NCBI RefSeq assembly: GCF_000247695.1
Contig: NW_004624776.1
Span: forward strand, 11,405,725 to 11,469,724
Direction: 5' to 3'
DNA: 64,000 nt
Source: Heterocephalus glaber
Taxonomy: Eukaryota; Chordata; Mammalia; Rodentia; Bathyergidae
The notes below the pieces were generated by a model. It saw only the letters and a list, made by a program, of their open reading frames with translations. It was not told the origin of the DNA and ran no database searches. This document shows, in pieces, positions 54,301-64,000 of this stretch. The first letter of the stretch is position 1, and the number at the start of each line of letters is the position of its first letter. The position numbers and the translations under genes were made by a program.

Positions 54301-55270
54301 ACATGGGAGCTGCTAGAGCCCTGCCTCATGTCATGCTACCTCCAATTCATGCCAAGGATAAAGGAGGCATGCTCCAGGCTGCATTACCCACATTTTCCTA
54401 GCCTCTATATTGATACTCTGACTTCTGAGCCTTGCTGACCAGGGAGGGACTGCCTACTAGCCAATGCCTGGAGAGCAAAAATCGCTTGCCACGAGGACAT
54501 TCAAGCGCTCACACTCTAGGTTCCCAGTCGCCTGCCCGACTCACCCTAGAGTCAGGAACCAAGCAACCAGGACCATGCACATGGCCAGAGCTCACCGAAA
54601 TTAATCAAACCAACCAATCCTGAGACTGCTTGCCCAGCCTCACATGTTCCTTCCTGTAGAAGCCACAGTAAAAGCTCTAGCCCATCCTCTCCTCTCTCTC
54701 TCTCTACCCCCCTGACCAACTCTGTTACTTTCCTCATGGCCCTGCACAGTGTGATGTGGCCCCTTCTCTTGAGATTTGTGAGTAACTGTGATCTTTCCAA
54801 TGGCATTGTCTCCTCACTACACTCGGATAATAATAAAATCTGCTTTGAAATACAGGCAGAGGGAGCAACTGGCTTGTGGGACCTTCGGAGGGAATCTTGT
54901 ACATTTGGTGAGCTGATGGTGTGGCTGGAGTGTGGGATGGGCTGGAGGGGCAGGGCAGAGGGTGATAGGACATGCTGTGGAGGCAGCCTTCCATCCCAGA
55001 GGTGCTGAGGGGCTCGTGAGGATAAGAAACTGGTTTATAGTGCAGCACAGTATCTCTACAGGAGTCAGGGGAATAGACAGACGACAGAGACCAAGCCCTT
55101 TGTAAAAATTTTGGTAACACAAGAAGAGAGACAGAACTAGGGCAAGATCAGTGGGGATGGAGTAAAAGGGTCAGATCTCAGGGGCATTAAGAGACGACAC
55201 AATGGTCAAAATTTTGTGGTTGGTTTGATTAGAAGGTGGTATGAGAGGGAGGAAGTGGGTTTTGGTAAAT
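54301..55270. other. No recognisable feature
   Basis: Overlapping open frames of 63-128 codons on both strands with no motif. Confidence 0.45.
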
Positions 55271-55620
55271 GCCTTAGTCTGCCAAATTGGGCTGCCTAAG
55301 CAAAGCACCTAAGACTGAGTAATTTTTAAGGAAGAAACATTTATTTCTCATAGTCCTGGAGATGGAAGTCCAAGATCAAGGAACTGGCATCTGATGAAGG
55401 CTTTTGTGCTGCATCATTCCGTGATGGAAAGTGAAAGGATGGGGGAGAGCAAGAGATGAAACTTGTAGCCTGGAGCCATTGATGAGGGTGGAATCTTTAG
55501 GACATAAACACCTCCATCAGGCCCCACTTCCCAGTACTGACACATTGGGAATCCAGATTCCAATGCATGAGCTTCGGGCAGCACGTTCAAACCACAGCCT
55601 TTTTGGTGGCTGCTTATTGA
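55271..55620 (-). mobile_element. MaLR LTR (MST/MLT1-like), antisense
   Basis: 'tgccttagtctgccaaattg', 'ggaagaaacatttatttctc', 'tggaagtccaagatcaagga', 'catcaggccccacttcccag' and 'cacattgggaatccagattc'. Confidence 0.82.
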
Positions 55621-55849
55621 GATAAGACCCACTGAGGTGGCAGCCTCAGAACATCCATTTAGCGGGAACCATGAGATCACTGGATCTTTGAACTGAGAGC
55701 TCAGGAGAGCTGGTTAAAGTAAAGGGTTGGAGTTATCTCTGAGGCTTGTCCTTCTAAATAACACTGTTAAACTCATTGATCTTTTGCAATTGCTTATTGT
55801 TAAACAGTTACAAAAATTAATGGAAGACCTAACTGTAAGCAACCCTGCC

Positions 55850-55944
55850 ATAATAAAAAGCACCTTTTACATGTCAAGGTTTCTACTTAGGCCCCTTAAA
55901 TATGCTCTTTGTATGCATCCCTTAAAACATTGTCACAACCGTGG
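55850..55944 (-). mobile_element. MIR-like fragment, antisense
   Basis: 'caccttttacatgtcaaggt', 'tctttgtatgcatcccttaa' and 'acattgtcacaaccgtggga' fit the antisense MIR middle. Confidence 0.45.
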
Positions 55945-56225
55945 GATAATATTGATCAATGGGTACCAAGCTACGGTTAGAAAGGAGCAAGAAATTCTGT
56001 GTGCTATTATACAGTAGGGTGACTATGGACAATGAGGATGTACTGCACATTTCAAAAAGCTAGAAGAAAAGATTTTTGAAAGTGTTCACCATGAAGAAAT
56101 GATAAATGTTTGAGGAGATAAATGTTTAACCTGATATAAACATTATGCAATGTATAAATGTACTGAAATATAACATCATACCTCATTAATATGTACAATT
56201 TTTGTTTTTAGGTAGCAGTTTAAAG
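55945..56225 (+). mobile_element. L1MA/L1MB 3' end, sense
   Basis: 'gatcaatgggtaccaagcta', 'acagtagggtgactatggac', 'tgtactgcacatttcaaaaa', 'caccatgaagaaatgataaa' and 'cctcattaatatgtacaatt', in canonical order. Confidence 0.88.
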
Positions 56226-57184
56226 AAAAAAAGTAAAAATTTACAACCGCCCATGTCGTTGGATCTGATAAATCATATGATTAGAAGTGGAGGAATTTGA
56301 AATTATTTCTGATTTGAAATCTGAGATCAATTGGGCAGGCATCCAATATTCTGGAATAACAAACATTCAAAGTTTAGACAGGCCAATTATGACTGATGCA
56401 AAGAAAACATCTGTGTGCTGCTCGAGGACCAAGAAGCAGGAGTGGATACAAAAACTTGGGTTTCTTTTCTGGAGCTGTTCTGAGGGGGCATGGGAATCAT
56501 CTGGCTTGGGGTAAAGATTAGGTGTGGGACGGGCCATGATAGCTTATCAATAGCCCTGAGAGCCTACCTGAAGCCATGATAGCCAGAGAGCAGCTCCATA
56601 GGAGACCTGAAAAATTGACACGTGTTTGATCATGAGATTTTGTTGTATTAGCAAAGGTGCCATAATAAAAATGCCTCATAAAAGTGAAGTGCTTGAGAGA
56701 ACTCAGAGAAAATGATAAGAGAGCCTCATTACCAACCAGCTTCCAAGCTCTGAAGGTGCTGGACGTATGTGAAGGACCCTCAGATGCTTATGAGGGCAGA
56801 ATCAATGTGTGTGAAGTATCTGTGCCATAGCTGTGGGTCGAAGTTATTGTCAGTGGGGTGCAGAGAAGATATCAGAAGGGATGAACACCCTATCTTCTGT
56901 TACTTCATCTCTTTTTCTGCAGGCAATGACCATTTCAGCATCCCTGTTCTCTTTCTTAAGAGCTGAGCTGTAGTCCTCTGAGTTCAGGTCCCCCGAGAAC
57001 CTGAAGAATAAGTACTGTTATTATAGGGTTGTATTCTACAGCATAGGAGAGTAGAGCAGAATATAGCACAATACACTGTAATGCAGCGTAGGTCCCTACA
57101 CTGCTGGCCAGTTGGGATGAATTCTTCTTTAGGGTTTCTGAGAGGAGAAGGTGGGCTGTTGATCTTATTTCAATGTCTTGAGCC
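56226..57184. other. No recognisable feature
   Basis: AT-rich unique-looking sequence. No gene or repeat recognised. Confidence 0.45.
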
Positions 57185-57260
57185 AGTGGTAGTATATCTA
57201 TGGCACATATGATGCAGTGGGATGTTTGTATCATTGAAAGCTCTAAAAGGTTTGTTATTA
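57185..57260 (+). mobile_element. hAT-like fragment
   Basis: 'ccagtggtagtatatctatg', 'gcacatatgatgcagtggga' and 'tgaaagctctaaaaggtttg'. Same family as 3758-3850. Confidence 0.4.
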
Positions 57261-58225
57261 TTGCCTTATGGAATCATTCCTTCAGTAGAAGCTTAAAAGA
57301 AAAAACTGATTATAAACAAAATAAAAGAACACACTATGGAGCAATACTTGCCACGCAGTAACAGAGAAAGTGTTGCTATTCTTCCTCTAAAGCTCATGCA
57401 AATAGATAAGAAAAATGCTAAGACTGTGGCAGGGCTTTTGTCTAGGGTGTGTGGGAACTCCCCTCCCTGACTGGGAAAGGCTTTTCCCAAGAAAGGAAGA
57501 GAAAGGCCAGGAGCTCACCCTTCCAGCCTACCTTTCAGCTACCATACAGGCATGCATCCCATATGAGCAGGCATGCATGCCAGCTCTGTCCACTAAAACA
57601 CAGGAGAGAGTGGAGCCTGGAAAAACTCCTCCCTCTTTCCCTCCTGCCATTGTAGAAGACTGTGAGGTTCCAGAGCTCAGAGGCTCTGTGATCATGAAGG
57701 TGACACAAAGAAAATCATGAAGAAATTGACCAGAGCCCAAAGTCATGTGTGCTCCGAACCAAGCCTCAAATGACCTACTTCCAGACTGTTGGTGATATGA
57801 GATTTATTAACATACTTTTTATTTAAGCCACTTTCAGTTACTTGGAATGAAGTCATCCTAACTGAAATAAGGTGAATAGACAATTTACAAAGGAGGAAAT
57901 GACACTCAATGAATAAAGATCTAAGTCATGTCTTTTCTCAACAGTAAAGAAAGGGAAGCAGAGCAATGAACATTATTTGATCCTCAAATCTGAAGATGTA
58001 AAATGTACAAATAACCAATCGTGATATAGGTGTGGTGAGCTGGTTCTCTTGCATACATTTCACAACAGAGCTGATTGGCACAATCTGACTGTAAAGAAAG
58101 TTAATGATATACATGAGGTCTTAAAGGTCTTTCCTTTGATTAACTATTCTACTCCTAACAAATAATCAGAGATGCAGACACTTGTTTACTGTCTACGTGA
58201 CATCTCCACTTGGAATATGTCATGG
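57261..58225. other. No recognisable feature
   Basis: A palindrome-like GCATGC-rich patch at 57549-57580 is the only local structure noted. Confidence 0.4.
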
Positions 58226-58780
58226 GCTATATTAGTTTCCTGTTGATACTGTAACGAAAGATCACGAACTTAACAGCATACATTAGAGGCTCTGTCGCAT
58301 AATAAAAAAGAACTTAAAAAGGGGCTGGGGCAGTAAGAAGGGTCTGGGTTCACTCCCCAGTACCCATCACACTCACACACACATATGCACACACAAATAA
58401 AACCATTACATTATTAATGTATAGTTATGGAGGTCAGGAGCCCCAAAATTAAGGTGTTGGCAGGGCTGGTTCCTTCTGGAGGCTCTATGGGGAAGAATCT
58501 AAAAGGTTTTTCAGATTCTGAAGTGCCTACATCCACTGACTCCTGGGTTCTTCCTCACATCATTCCAACTTCTGCTCCTGTACACCTCCTATGTCTCTCT
58601 GAGTTTTCTGGGTCCCTCTGATAAAGATCTTATGATTACATTGAGCTCACCTGGATAATCCCCATCTCTCGGGTCTTGCTCATGTCAGCCCAAGTCCCCT
58701 CTCCATGGGCAACATATTCACAGGTCCTGAGGAGTAAGATGGGACCTCCCTGGGCTTCATCATTCTGACTGCCACATGGA
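58226..58780 (-). mobile_element. MLT1-type MaLR LTR, antisense, SINE-interrupted
   Basis: 'atattagtttcctgttgata', 'tagttatggaggtcaggagc', 'aggtgttggcagggctggtt', 'gtctctctgagttttctggg' and 'catattcacaggtcctgagg'. Confidence 0.82.
58318..58400 (+). mobile_element. ID-like SINE with internal deletion and (CA)-rich tail
   Basis: 'aaaaggggctggggcagtaa' and 'gggtctgggttcactcccca' keep both ends of ID while the tRNA-like middle is missing. 'cacactcacacacacatatg' follows. Confidence 0.65.
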
Positions 58781-58949
58781 CATTTCAAACATGCCAAAAA
58801 TTTCAAGTCCTTATTCCTCTCCTCCCCAAACTCTGTGTAACACCCCCAAATTTCCTCAAATCTCTGGGGCATCATCATCCACACAGTTGTCCAGCCAACT
58901 AACTTGAATGTCACCTCTGGCACGTCTGTGCCCTCCCATATCCTAGAGC

Positions 58950-59405
58950 CGTCTGTGAATATTTACTGAGTGTCTGCTGTGTGCCAGACACTCCCCTAGG
59001 CTCAGAAGACATAGACAGGAATAAGCTTACAAGGTTTCTGCATGGAGGGCAAACAAACAAGAAAATATCACTTAGTTATTGCTGCCCTTAAAAACACAGG
59101 CAAACTGGTATGTGGATTGGCTGGAGGTCACTTTAATGATCAGAGGAGCCATCTCTGAGGATGCAGTGTTTAATCTGGGATTTGATAAGAGAATTAATCT
59201 CAGAAAAGCACATTCCAAATGGGGAAAATAGCCTGGGCAAAGGCCCAAGAGTAGGAAGAAAGTTGTACTATTCAAATAACAGGAAGAAGATGGATATGGC
59301 TGGTGCAGAGAGCTCACTGGGAAGAGGAAAATGAAGCCAGAGAGGAAGGGAGGAACCAGGCCTCCTGGGGCCCAGTAGGCCAGAGCAAGGACTTTGGAGG
59401 TGACC
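58950..59405 (-). mobile_element. L2, long antisense copy
   Basis: 'atttactgagtgtctgctgt', 'gtgccagacactcccctagg', 'atctgggatttgataagaga', 'aatagcctgggcaaaggccc' and 'gactttggaggtgacc' follow antisense L2. Confidence 0.85.
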
Positions 59406-59775
59406 TTCAAAATGGAAGCTTAAATCTCCTGCCTCAGCCCACTTCTACTCTGCTGGCCTAATCCAGCATCATCTCTTCCCTGGACTATCACTACTGTCTA
59501 TTACCTAGTCTCCTTTCTCTTCCTCTGCTTCCCCGATCCATTCTCCACCCAGCAACCTGAGTGATCTTTCAAAGGGAATGCAGTACTTTGGCTAATTCAA
59601 CATCTATCCCAGCCTTTTCTTGGTTAGAAATCCAGCCTTCTGCTTTCCAGCCTCTGCAGAAGAGAAAGATACAGAAGCTGGGCAACCAAAGGCTGAGTTT
59701 CCTAGACTCCAGGCAGCCTGGGTTTCATGTAGGCTCTGCAAAATCAGATGTACTTGTCGTCAGTGTAAATTACTG
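59406..59775. other. Possible old unclassified repeat
   Basis: 'cctggactatcactactgtc', 'ccattctccacccagcaacc' and 'tgagtgatctttcaaaggga' resemble a common old mammalian repeat whose name I cannot give with confidence. Confidence 0.35.
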
Positions 59776-59779
59776 CAGA

Positions 59780-59850
59780 ATGAGAGGGGAGGGAGGGGGG
59801 AGGGAGGGGGCAGGAGGGAAGGAGAGGGAGAATGAAATAGGAAAGGAGAG
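59780..59850 (+). repeat. G-rich purine tract
   Basis: Runs of GGG to GGGGGG separated by A, over about 50 bp, then GA-rich sequence. Potential to form G-quadruplex on the plus strand. Confidence 0.9.
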
Positions 59851-61571
59851 AGATCCTGGCACAAGGCATCACTTCTTGCAGTTGTACATGTCTAGCAATG
59901 TGACTTTTTCAGATGTGTGTCTAGCAGGTGTGGGTCCACCAGGTGTGTGCCTAGAGGAGTGTGTCTAGCAGGTGCAGTGAGCTCTGTAGCTACAGTTGTG
60001 GCTGTAGCCTTTACATACCAAATTGTTGCCTCCATGGTATGTTCTAAACCCGGGAGTAATGAGCTCCCTTGGAAGATGAGCTCTGTGGTGATGTTCAAGG
60101 AATCTACCCTTGAAGCCCCGTCCACAGGCTACTGCTCCAGGCAATTCAACAATTTGTAAGCAGGTAGTTACCTGTGTTAGGTTCCTTTCTGCTTAAAAAA
60201 GCAAGCGAGGTCTCCATCATCTTTTGCTAAACTCTAAATACCAAAGACAATTGTGATCATGCCACTTCCTGGGTTTGACCATAGACTAAAACCCAGTGTC
60301 CTTAGGATACTTTGTTGTCCGAATGATTTAGACTCCTTCATCTTCATTTGCTCACACACTACTCTCTTTCTCTTTCCTAGATACACTTTGTTGTTCAGAT
60401 CACAATCTGATTTACTTCCTCAGAGGAGCCTCCTGTAAGACAACAGACTGGGTGGGAATGAGAGATATTGATTACAGTTGCAGAGGCTGGAAGTCTGGGA
60501 TTATGGTGTTAGCTGTATTGGTTTCTTTGGAGGAAGGGCTGCAAGGGGAGGGTCTGTTTCAGGCTTCTCTCCTTAGTGTGGAGATGAACATCTTGATGTT
60601 CACACAGTCTTCTCCTGGTGACTCCCTCTGTGCCTGTGTTCAAACTTCACCTTCCTTCAAAGACGTGAGTCACTGTGGATCAGGTGCCCGCCTCAACTAG
60701 TTACGCCAGCAGTGAATTAGCTCATGTGGTGAAGGCCGAGACGCCCTGGGACAGGCCATCTACATGCTGAAACCCTCTGGTGCCAGTAGCATGGCTCAGT
60801 TCAAGTCGAAACGCTTCAGAACCAGGAAGCCAAAGCTGTAATTCTCTGCTGCAAGCTGAAAGTCTGAGAACCTGGGGCACCACTGGCCCAAGTCCAGGAG
60901 TCTCGGTGCTATTGCAAGACCTAAAGAAGAGCATGATACTAGCTCCAGGAGAGAGCGAGCAAGTTTCTTTTTCTGTTTTTGTTTTATCCAGGTCTTCCAC
61001 TGATTGGATGGTGGGCTCTTCACCCTGCCCACTCAGACTCACATGCTAATCTGCTTCAGGCAGACACACCCCAAATAATGCTTCAGGTCACTCTCAATCT
61101 CGTAAAGCTGACACCTAAGAATCCCCCATCATACATGTCAACTCCCATGCATCTCTCCCATTCTTTTTATCCCAGCAGGGACTTGAACTCAGACTCAGCA
61201 ACTTAGATCTGAGAGAAGTAACCAAGGGACAGGAAGGGGACTGGCTGTCTTCTCAAAGGGAGAATGATTGGGATCCAGATTTCTGGATTAGTTTATGCTC
61301 TTTGTGGCTGTATGGCTCATGGCTACCCTCAGGCATGGAGAAAAAACTCACTATCCACATGTGCTGGTGTGGTTAGATGAACCACATGTGGAGTTCCTTT
61401 GGGTGGAAGCTGCCATGGAGTAGCAAAGACCAGAGTTGTATTTAGCATTCTATCACTTTCATAGACTTCTTTAAGCTTTCCAAAGGTTAATGGAATTATT
61501 TCACCATCGTTCAGAGTTGTGACCAAGTATGTAAAACTGCGGCCTGGTTAAGAATAAATAATAAGCATCTT
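59851..61571. other. No recognisable feature
   Basis: A loose repeat of 'gtgtctagcaggtg' occurs at about 59915-59980. Open frames up to 106 codons lack motifs. Confidence 0.45.
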
Positions 61572-61715
61572 TTTAAAAAATTCACTGTTTATTGGTACAT
61601 TCATCATTGGGAATTTGTACCTTTACACATATCTTGGCTCTTATTTTTTCCCCATTTCCCTGCCTCCCTTCAATCCCACCACCACTCCATATTTACAAAG
61701 ATTTTGTTTCTGTTT
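61572..61715 (-). mobile_element. L1 3' end, antisense, short
   Basis: 'ttattggtacattcatcatt', 'gggaatttgtacctttacac', 'cttggctcttattttttccc' and 'atatttacaaagattttgtt'. An internal deletion has removed the usual bases between 'ggtacat' and 'tcattcatc'. Confidence 0.9.
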
Positions 61716-61776
61716 TAATGTCTTTTAAGTGGCAGTGGATTTTGTTTCTGTTTTAATGTCTTTTAAGTGGCAGTGG
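61701..61776. repeat. 38-bp perfect tandem duplication
   Basis: Positions 61701-61738 and 61739-61776 are identical. The unit begins inside the L1 3' end and includes the flanking DNA, so it arose after the L1 insertion. Confidence 0.97.
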
Positions 61777-62304
61777 AGTGTGGCCTATATTTGTGACTGT
61801 GTGCTTTATGAGCAATTCAGTACATTTTGGTTTTCCCACTTTGTTGTAAGCACATAGTATTCACGTCTCTTCAAAATTTCTGATTAATTTATAGACATTA
61901 TTTTCTGTTTGGTAAGTAAAAGGTTACATCTTTGAGAGTTTTGACACACCAATATATTTGAGACATCAGAATTATATTTTGCGGCACCTGAAAAATGGAA
62001 GACTCTACAGGACTGTAAATATCTTTTCCTCCCTCAAATTTGAAATAACAAGAAGCCTAGGTTTTAATAAATGCTTCCAGGCTGTTCTTTTTAAATGAAC
62101 TTTCCCTCCCTTCCTGTTTGTCAGCCTCCTTTGTGAAAAAGTTCTGGCGCTGTATGCACGTAAAATCACCCTCCCGGGAGCTATGACCCTACCACACTGA
62201 AGATGAACAAGGACATCAGGCTCCAAGCAGCAAGAGAAAAAAATCTGTATGGTGTGGAAATCTGTCATCATCTTTTACAATTTTAAGTTATTGTTATTAT
62301 TTTT
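61777..62304. other. No recognisable feature
   Basis: AT-rich sequence with no gene or repeat signal. Confidence 0.45.
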
Positions 62305-62383
62305 TTTTTGGTACCAGGGATCGAACTCAGGTCCTTGAGTTTGCGCAGCAGGGGGCAAAACCACTGAGCTAAATCCCCGGCCC
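62305..62383 (-). mobile_element. Young tRNA-like SINE, antisense
   Basis: T tail, 'ggtaccagggatcgaactca', 'ggtccttgagtttgcgcagc' and 'ccactgagctaaatccccgg'. T-rich flanks make the TSD ambiguous. Confidence 0.93.
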
Positions 62384-63580
62384 CTAATTTTTTTAAAAAT
62401 GCAATTGAAGTTATTTTTTTAAAATGTCTTGTGTTTTGGAGTATTATAGAAAATTTTGTGTTATGGAGTATTATAGAAATTAACCTATTAATGATCTCAT
62501 CCTTAGGAGAGCGTTTGCATTAATTTAACAGAAAACCTCTGTTCATTCTTCAAGGATAGGCACAAAATTCAACAGCGAATGATTTGAGGAGCCTCTGGGG
62601 AGCATTATTCCTGTGCAGGTTGCATTTACCACTGATGTTTGTTGACTTCAACTCTGAAACGAAGCAAGACACAAAACATCCTTTTGTGTCAGAATCAGGA
62701 GATTCGTTTCCAAGAACCACAACCGTGTACTATTTCATAGAGACGAAGAGTTAGATGAAGCAAACGAAGAGGAAAAATGAAGGACCCTGAGCTTGAAGCC
62801 TTTGTCTTAAATTCTCCCTGTTGTGTTAGGACGTGGTTTTCCCTGTTGAATGTCTGGGCATCAGACACTGTCTGGAAGCACATCCCCCAGAGTCACTCCA
62901 CTGCTGACCATGTGCGCATCCCTCATGTTTTCCCAAACAATTGGCAACTTGAGCTAGGGGTCATCACACAGTAACCCTTGGGCCTGGCAAACTTGTGGGT
63001 TGCTTGATTACTTGGATTTCATCTCAGACATGTTTGTCTGCTTCTGATTTGTTTTTAAAGAAGCTGAAGAAACAGAAACAGATCAAGGCTGGTGTTAGAC
63101 CCATCTCCACTGGGCTTACAACTCTGTGTTGCTTACCTGAAACTCATTACTTTTTGTATTTACCTGTTTTTCCATGAGAGAGGAGTTCTGATGGGCACAC
63201 CCTTAGCAAACAGTTCTTGCTGTACATGCATGAGGATGTCCATACATGAACCTCTGGGGTACAGCTGTGCCTGCCCACAGAGCACCCTGCTTTTCCCATG
63301 CCAGGCTGCTCCACTGCACGGAGGCTGTCGGACATCAAGGTTGGCTTCTCAAGCCCTTATGGGCTCAGTGCTCCCTCCAGGGTGAAGCTGTATTATTTTG
63401 TCACAGTTTGTGGGTGATTATTCTTGTTTCTTTAAAAGAATAGCGTATGTTTGTGTCAGAGACCATGGTAGGTGTGTTTTTCATGGGAGAAACAAAAAAA
63501 CCCAGGAAACAGGAGCTCTGTAGTCGAGATGGGAGGGAGAAGAGGAGAGGGAGAGATGGGCAGGGAGCCTTTACTCAGCA
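62384..63580. other. No recognisable feature
   Basis: A 27-bp near-tandem duplication lies at 62430-62483. 62490-62960 is repeat-free. No coding signal. Confidence 0.45.
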
Positions 63581-63680
63581 CTTGCCCCAGGCAAGGCACA
63601 GGGCTAGGTGTTTCAGCATTTCAGCTTACCCCTGTCTCCTCTATTCTCAAAGACCCCAAGGCAGTCAATGTGCTAATTTA
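63581..63680 (-). mobile_element. MIR/L2-like fragment, antisense
   Basis: 'tcagcacttgccccaggcaa' and 'ggcacagggctaggtgtttc' fit an antisense MIR/L2 end weakly. Confidence 0.4.
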
Positions 63681-63686
63681 AAATGC

Positions 63687-63711
63687 GCACACACACACAC
63701 ACACACACACA
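63687..63711 (+). repeat. (CA)n microsatellite
   Basis: About 12 CA units without interruption. Confidence 0.97.
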
Positions 63712-63814
63712 ACTTCCCCAAACCAGACACTGAGTGTCTCACTCTAGGGCACAATTATCATGTGCCTTTTTTATTTTCTTTTTGCCTGAGAGGTCAAGAG
63801 TTTGGTGTCCATAT

Positions 63815-64000
63815 ATATTTTTAAATTTTTATTTTATTGATACATTTTAGGCATACAATATGACATTCATCATTGGAAATTTGCACCTTTACATAATCTC
63901 TCTTGGTTCTTATTTTTTCCCCCTTCCCCTGTCCTCCCTTCAACCCCTCCATCCCTCCCTATTTACAAAGAGTTTGTTTCCATTTTTTCATTTTCTCATA
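63815..64000 (-). mobile_element. L1 3' end, antisense, continuing past the window
   Basis: 'attgatacattttaggcata', 'acattcatcattggaaattt', 'cttggttcttattttttccc' and 'ccctatttacaaagagtttg' are the reverse complement of the L1 3' end. The element continues beyond 64000. Confidence 0.92.

Noticed and set aside
59561..59968. 135-codon plus-strand open frame
   Set aside because: Runs through the G-rich purine tract (Gly/Glu/Arg run). Not a protein-like composition.
1..64000. A novel host gene system or operon
   Set aside because: No host exon, no clustered long open frames and no regulatory architecture beyond transposons. The DNA is mammalian non-coding sequence.

Overview
This is mammalian nuclear DNA with no recognisable host protein-coding exon, RNA gene or CpG-island promoter in 64 kb, so it is intergenic or deep-intronic sequence. 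It is packed with L1, L2, MIR, MaLR/ERVL LTRs, Tigger, hAT and mariner fossils, which place it in a placental mammal. Two SINE types narrow this to rodents: 7SL-derived B1 monomers fused to an ID-like tail (B1-dID), and a young tRNA-like ID-related SINE whose A-box side reads 'ttagctcagtggttcc'. I saw no B2 or B4 SINEs, which argues against mouse or rat. A squirrel-related or beaver-like rodent fits best; a beaver is my guess from the SINE spelling, and I could not test it.

Layout. 1-10 kb: an antisense L1 3' end, L2 and MIR fossils, a MER5A, solo LTRs (including a plus/minus pair at 6.6-7.4 kb) and a long L2 split by a Tigger MITE. 10.6-18.3 kb: old antisense L1 fragments, several young SINEs with clear target-site duplications (TSDs), a SINE-in-SINE nest, and an LTR inside an ID SINE whose tail became a long (AAAG)n tract. 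18.3-31.3 kb: an MLT1 fossil, a MER2 split by a B1 and an ERVL LTR, and more LTR, MIR and hAT elements. 31.3-40.5 kb: the main structure. A 7.2-kb plus-strand L1 with a 5'UTR, ORF1, ORF2 and 3'UTR lies inside an older antisense L1M. It is broken by frameshifts, a SINE and an antisense processed pseudogene of TRMT2A. Next to it is a 5'-truncated antisense L1 with perfect 16-bp TSDs and a 100-N assembly gap. 41-51 kb: LTRs, a mariner-like transposase remnant, and a 3.6-kb antisense L1M mosaic carrying six later insertions. 51-64 kb: ERVL and MLT1 LTRs, an L1M 3' end, L2, and antisense L1 3' ends, the last running off the window.

No genes work together here. The only coding logic is that of L1: ORF1p (RNA-binding chaperone) and ORF2p (endonuclease/reverse transcriptase). 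L1 machinery of this kind also moves the SINEs and made the TRMT2A retrocopy. This L1 copy is dead. I found no convincing undescribed system. The most informative observations are the nested insertion stack, the TRMT2A retrocopy, an A-rich insertion with a TSD but no element body, and an unclassified 80-bp dispersed repeat.
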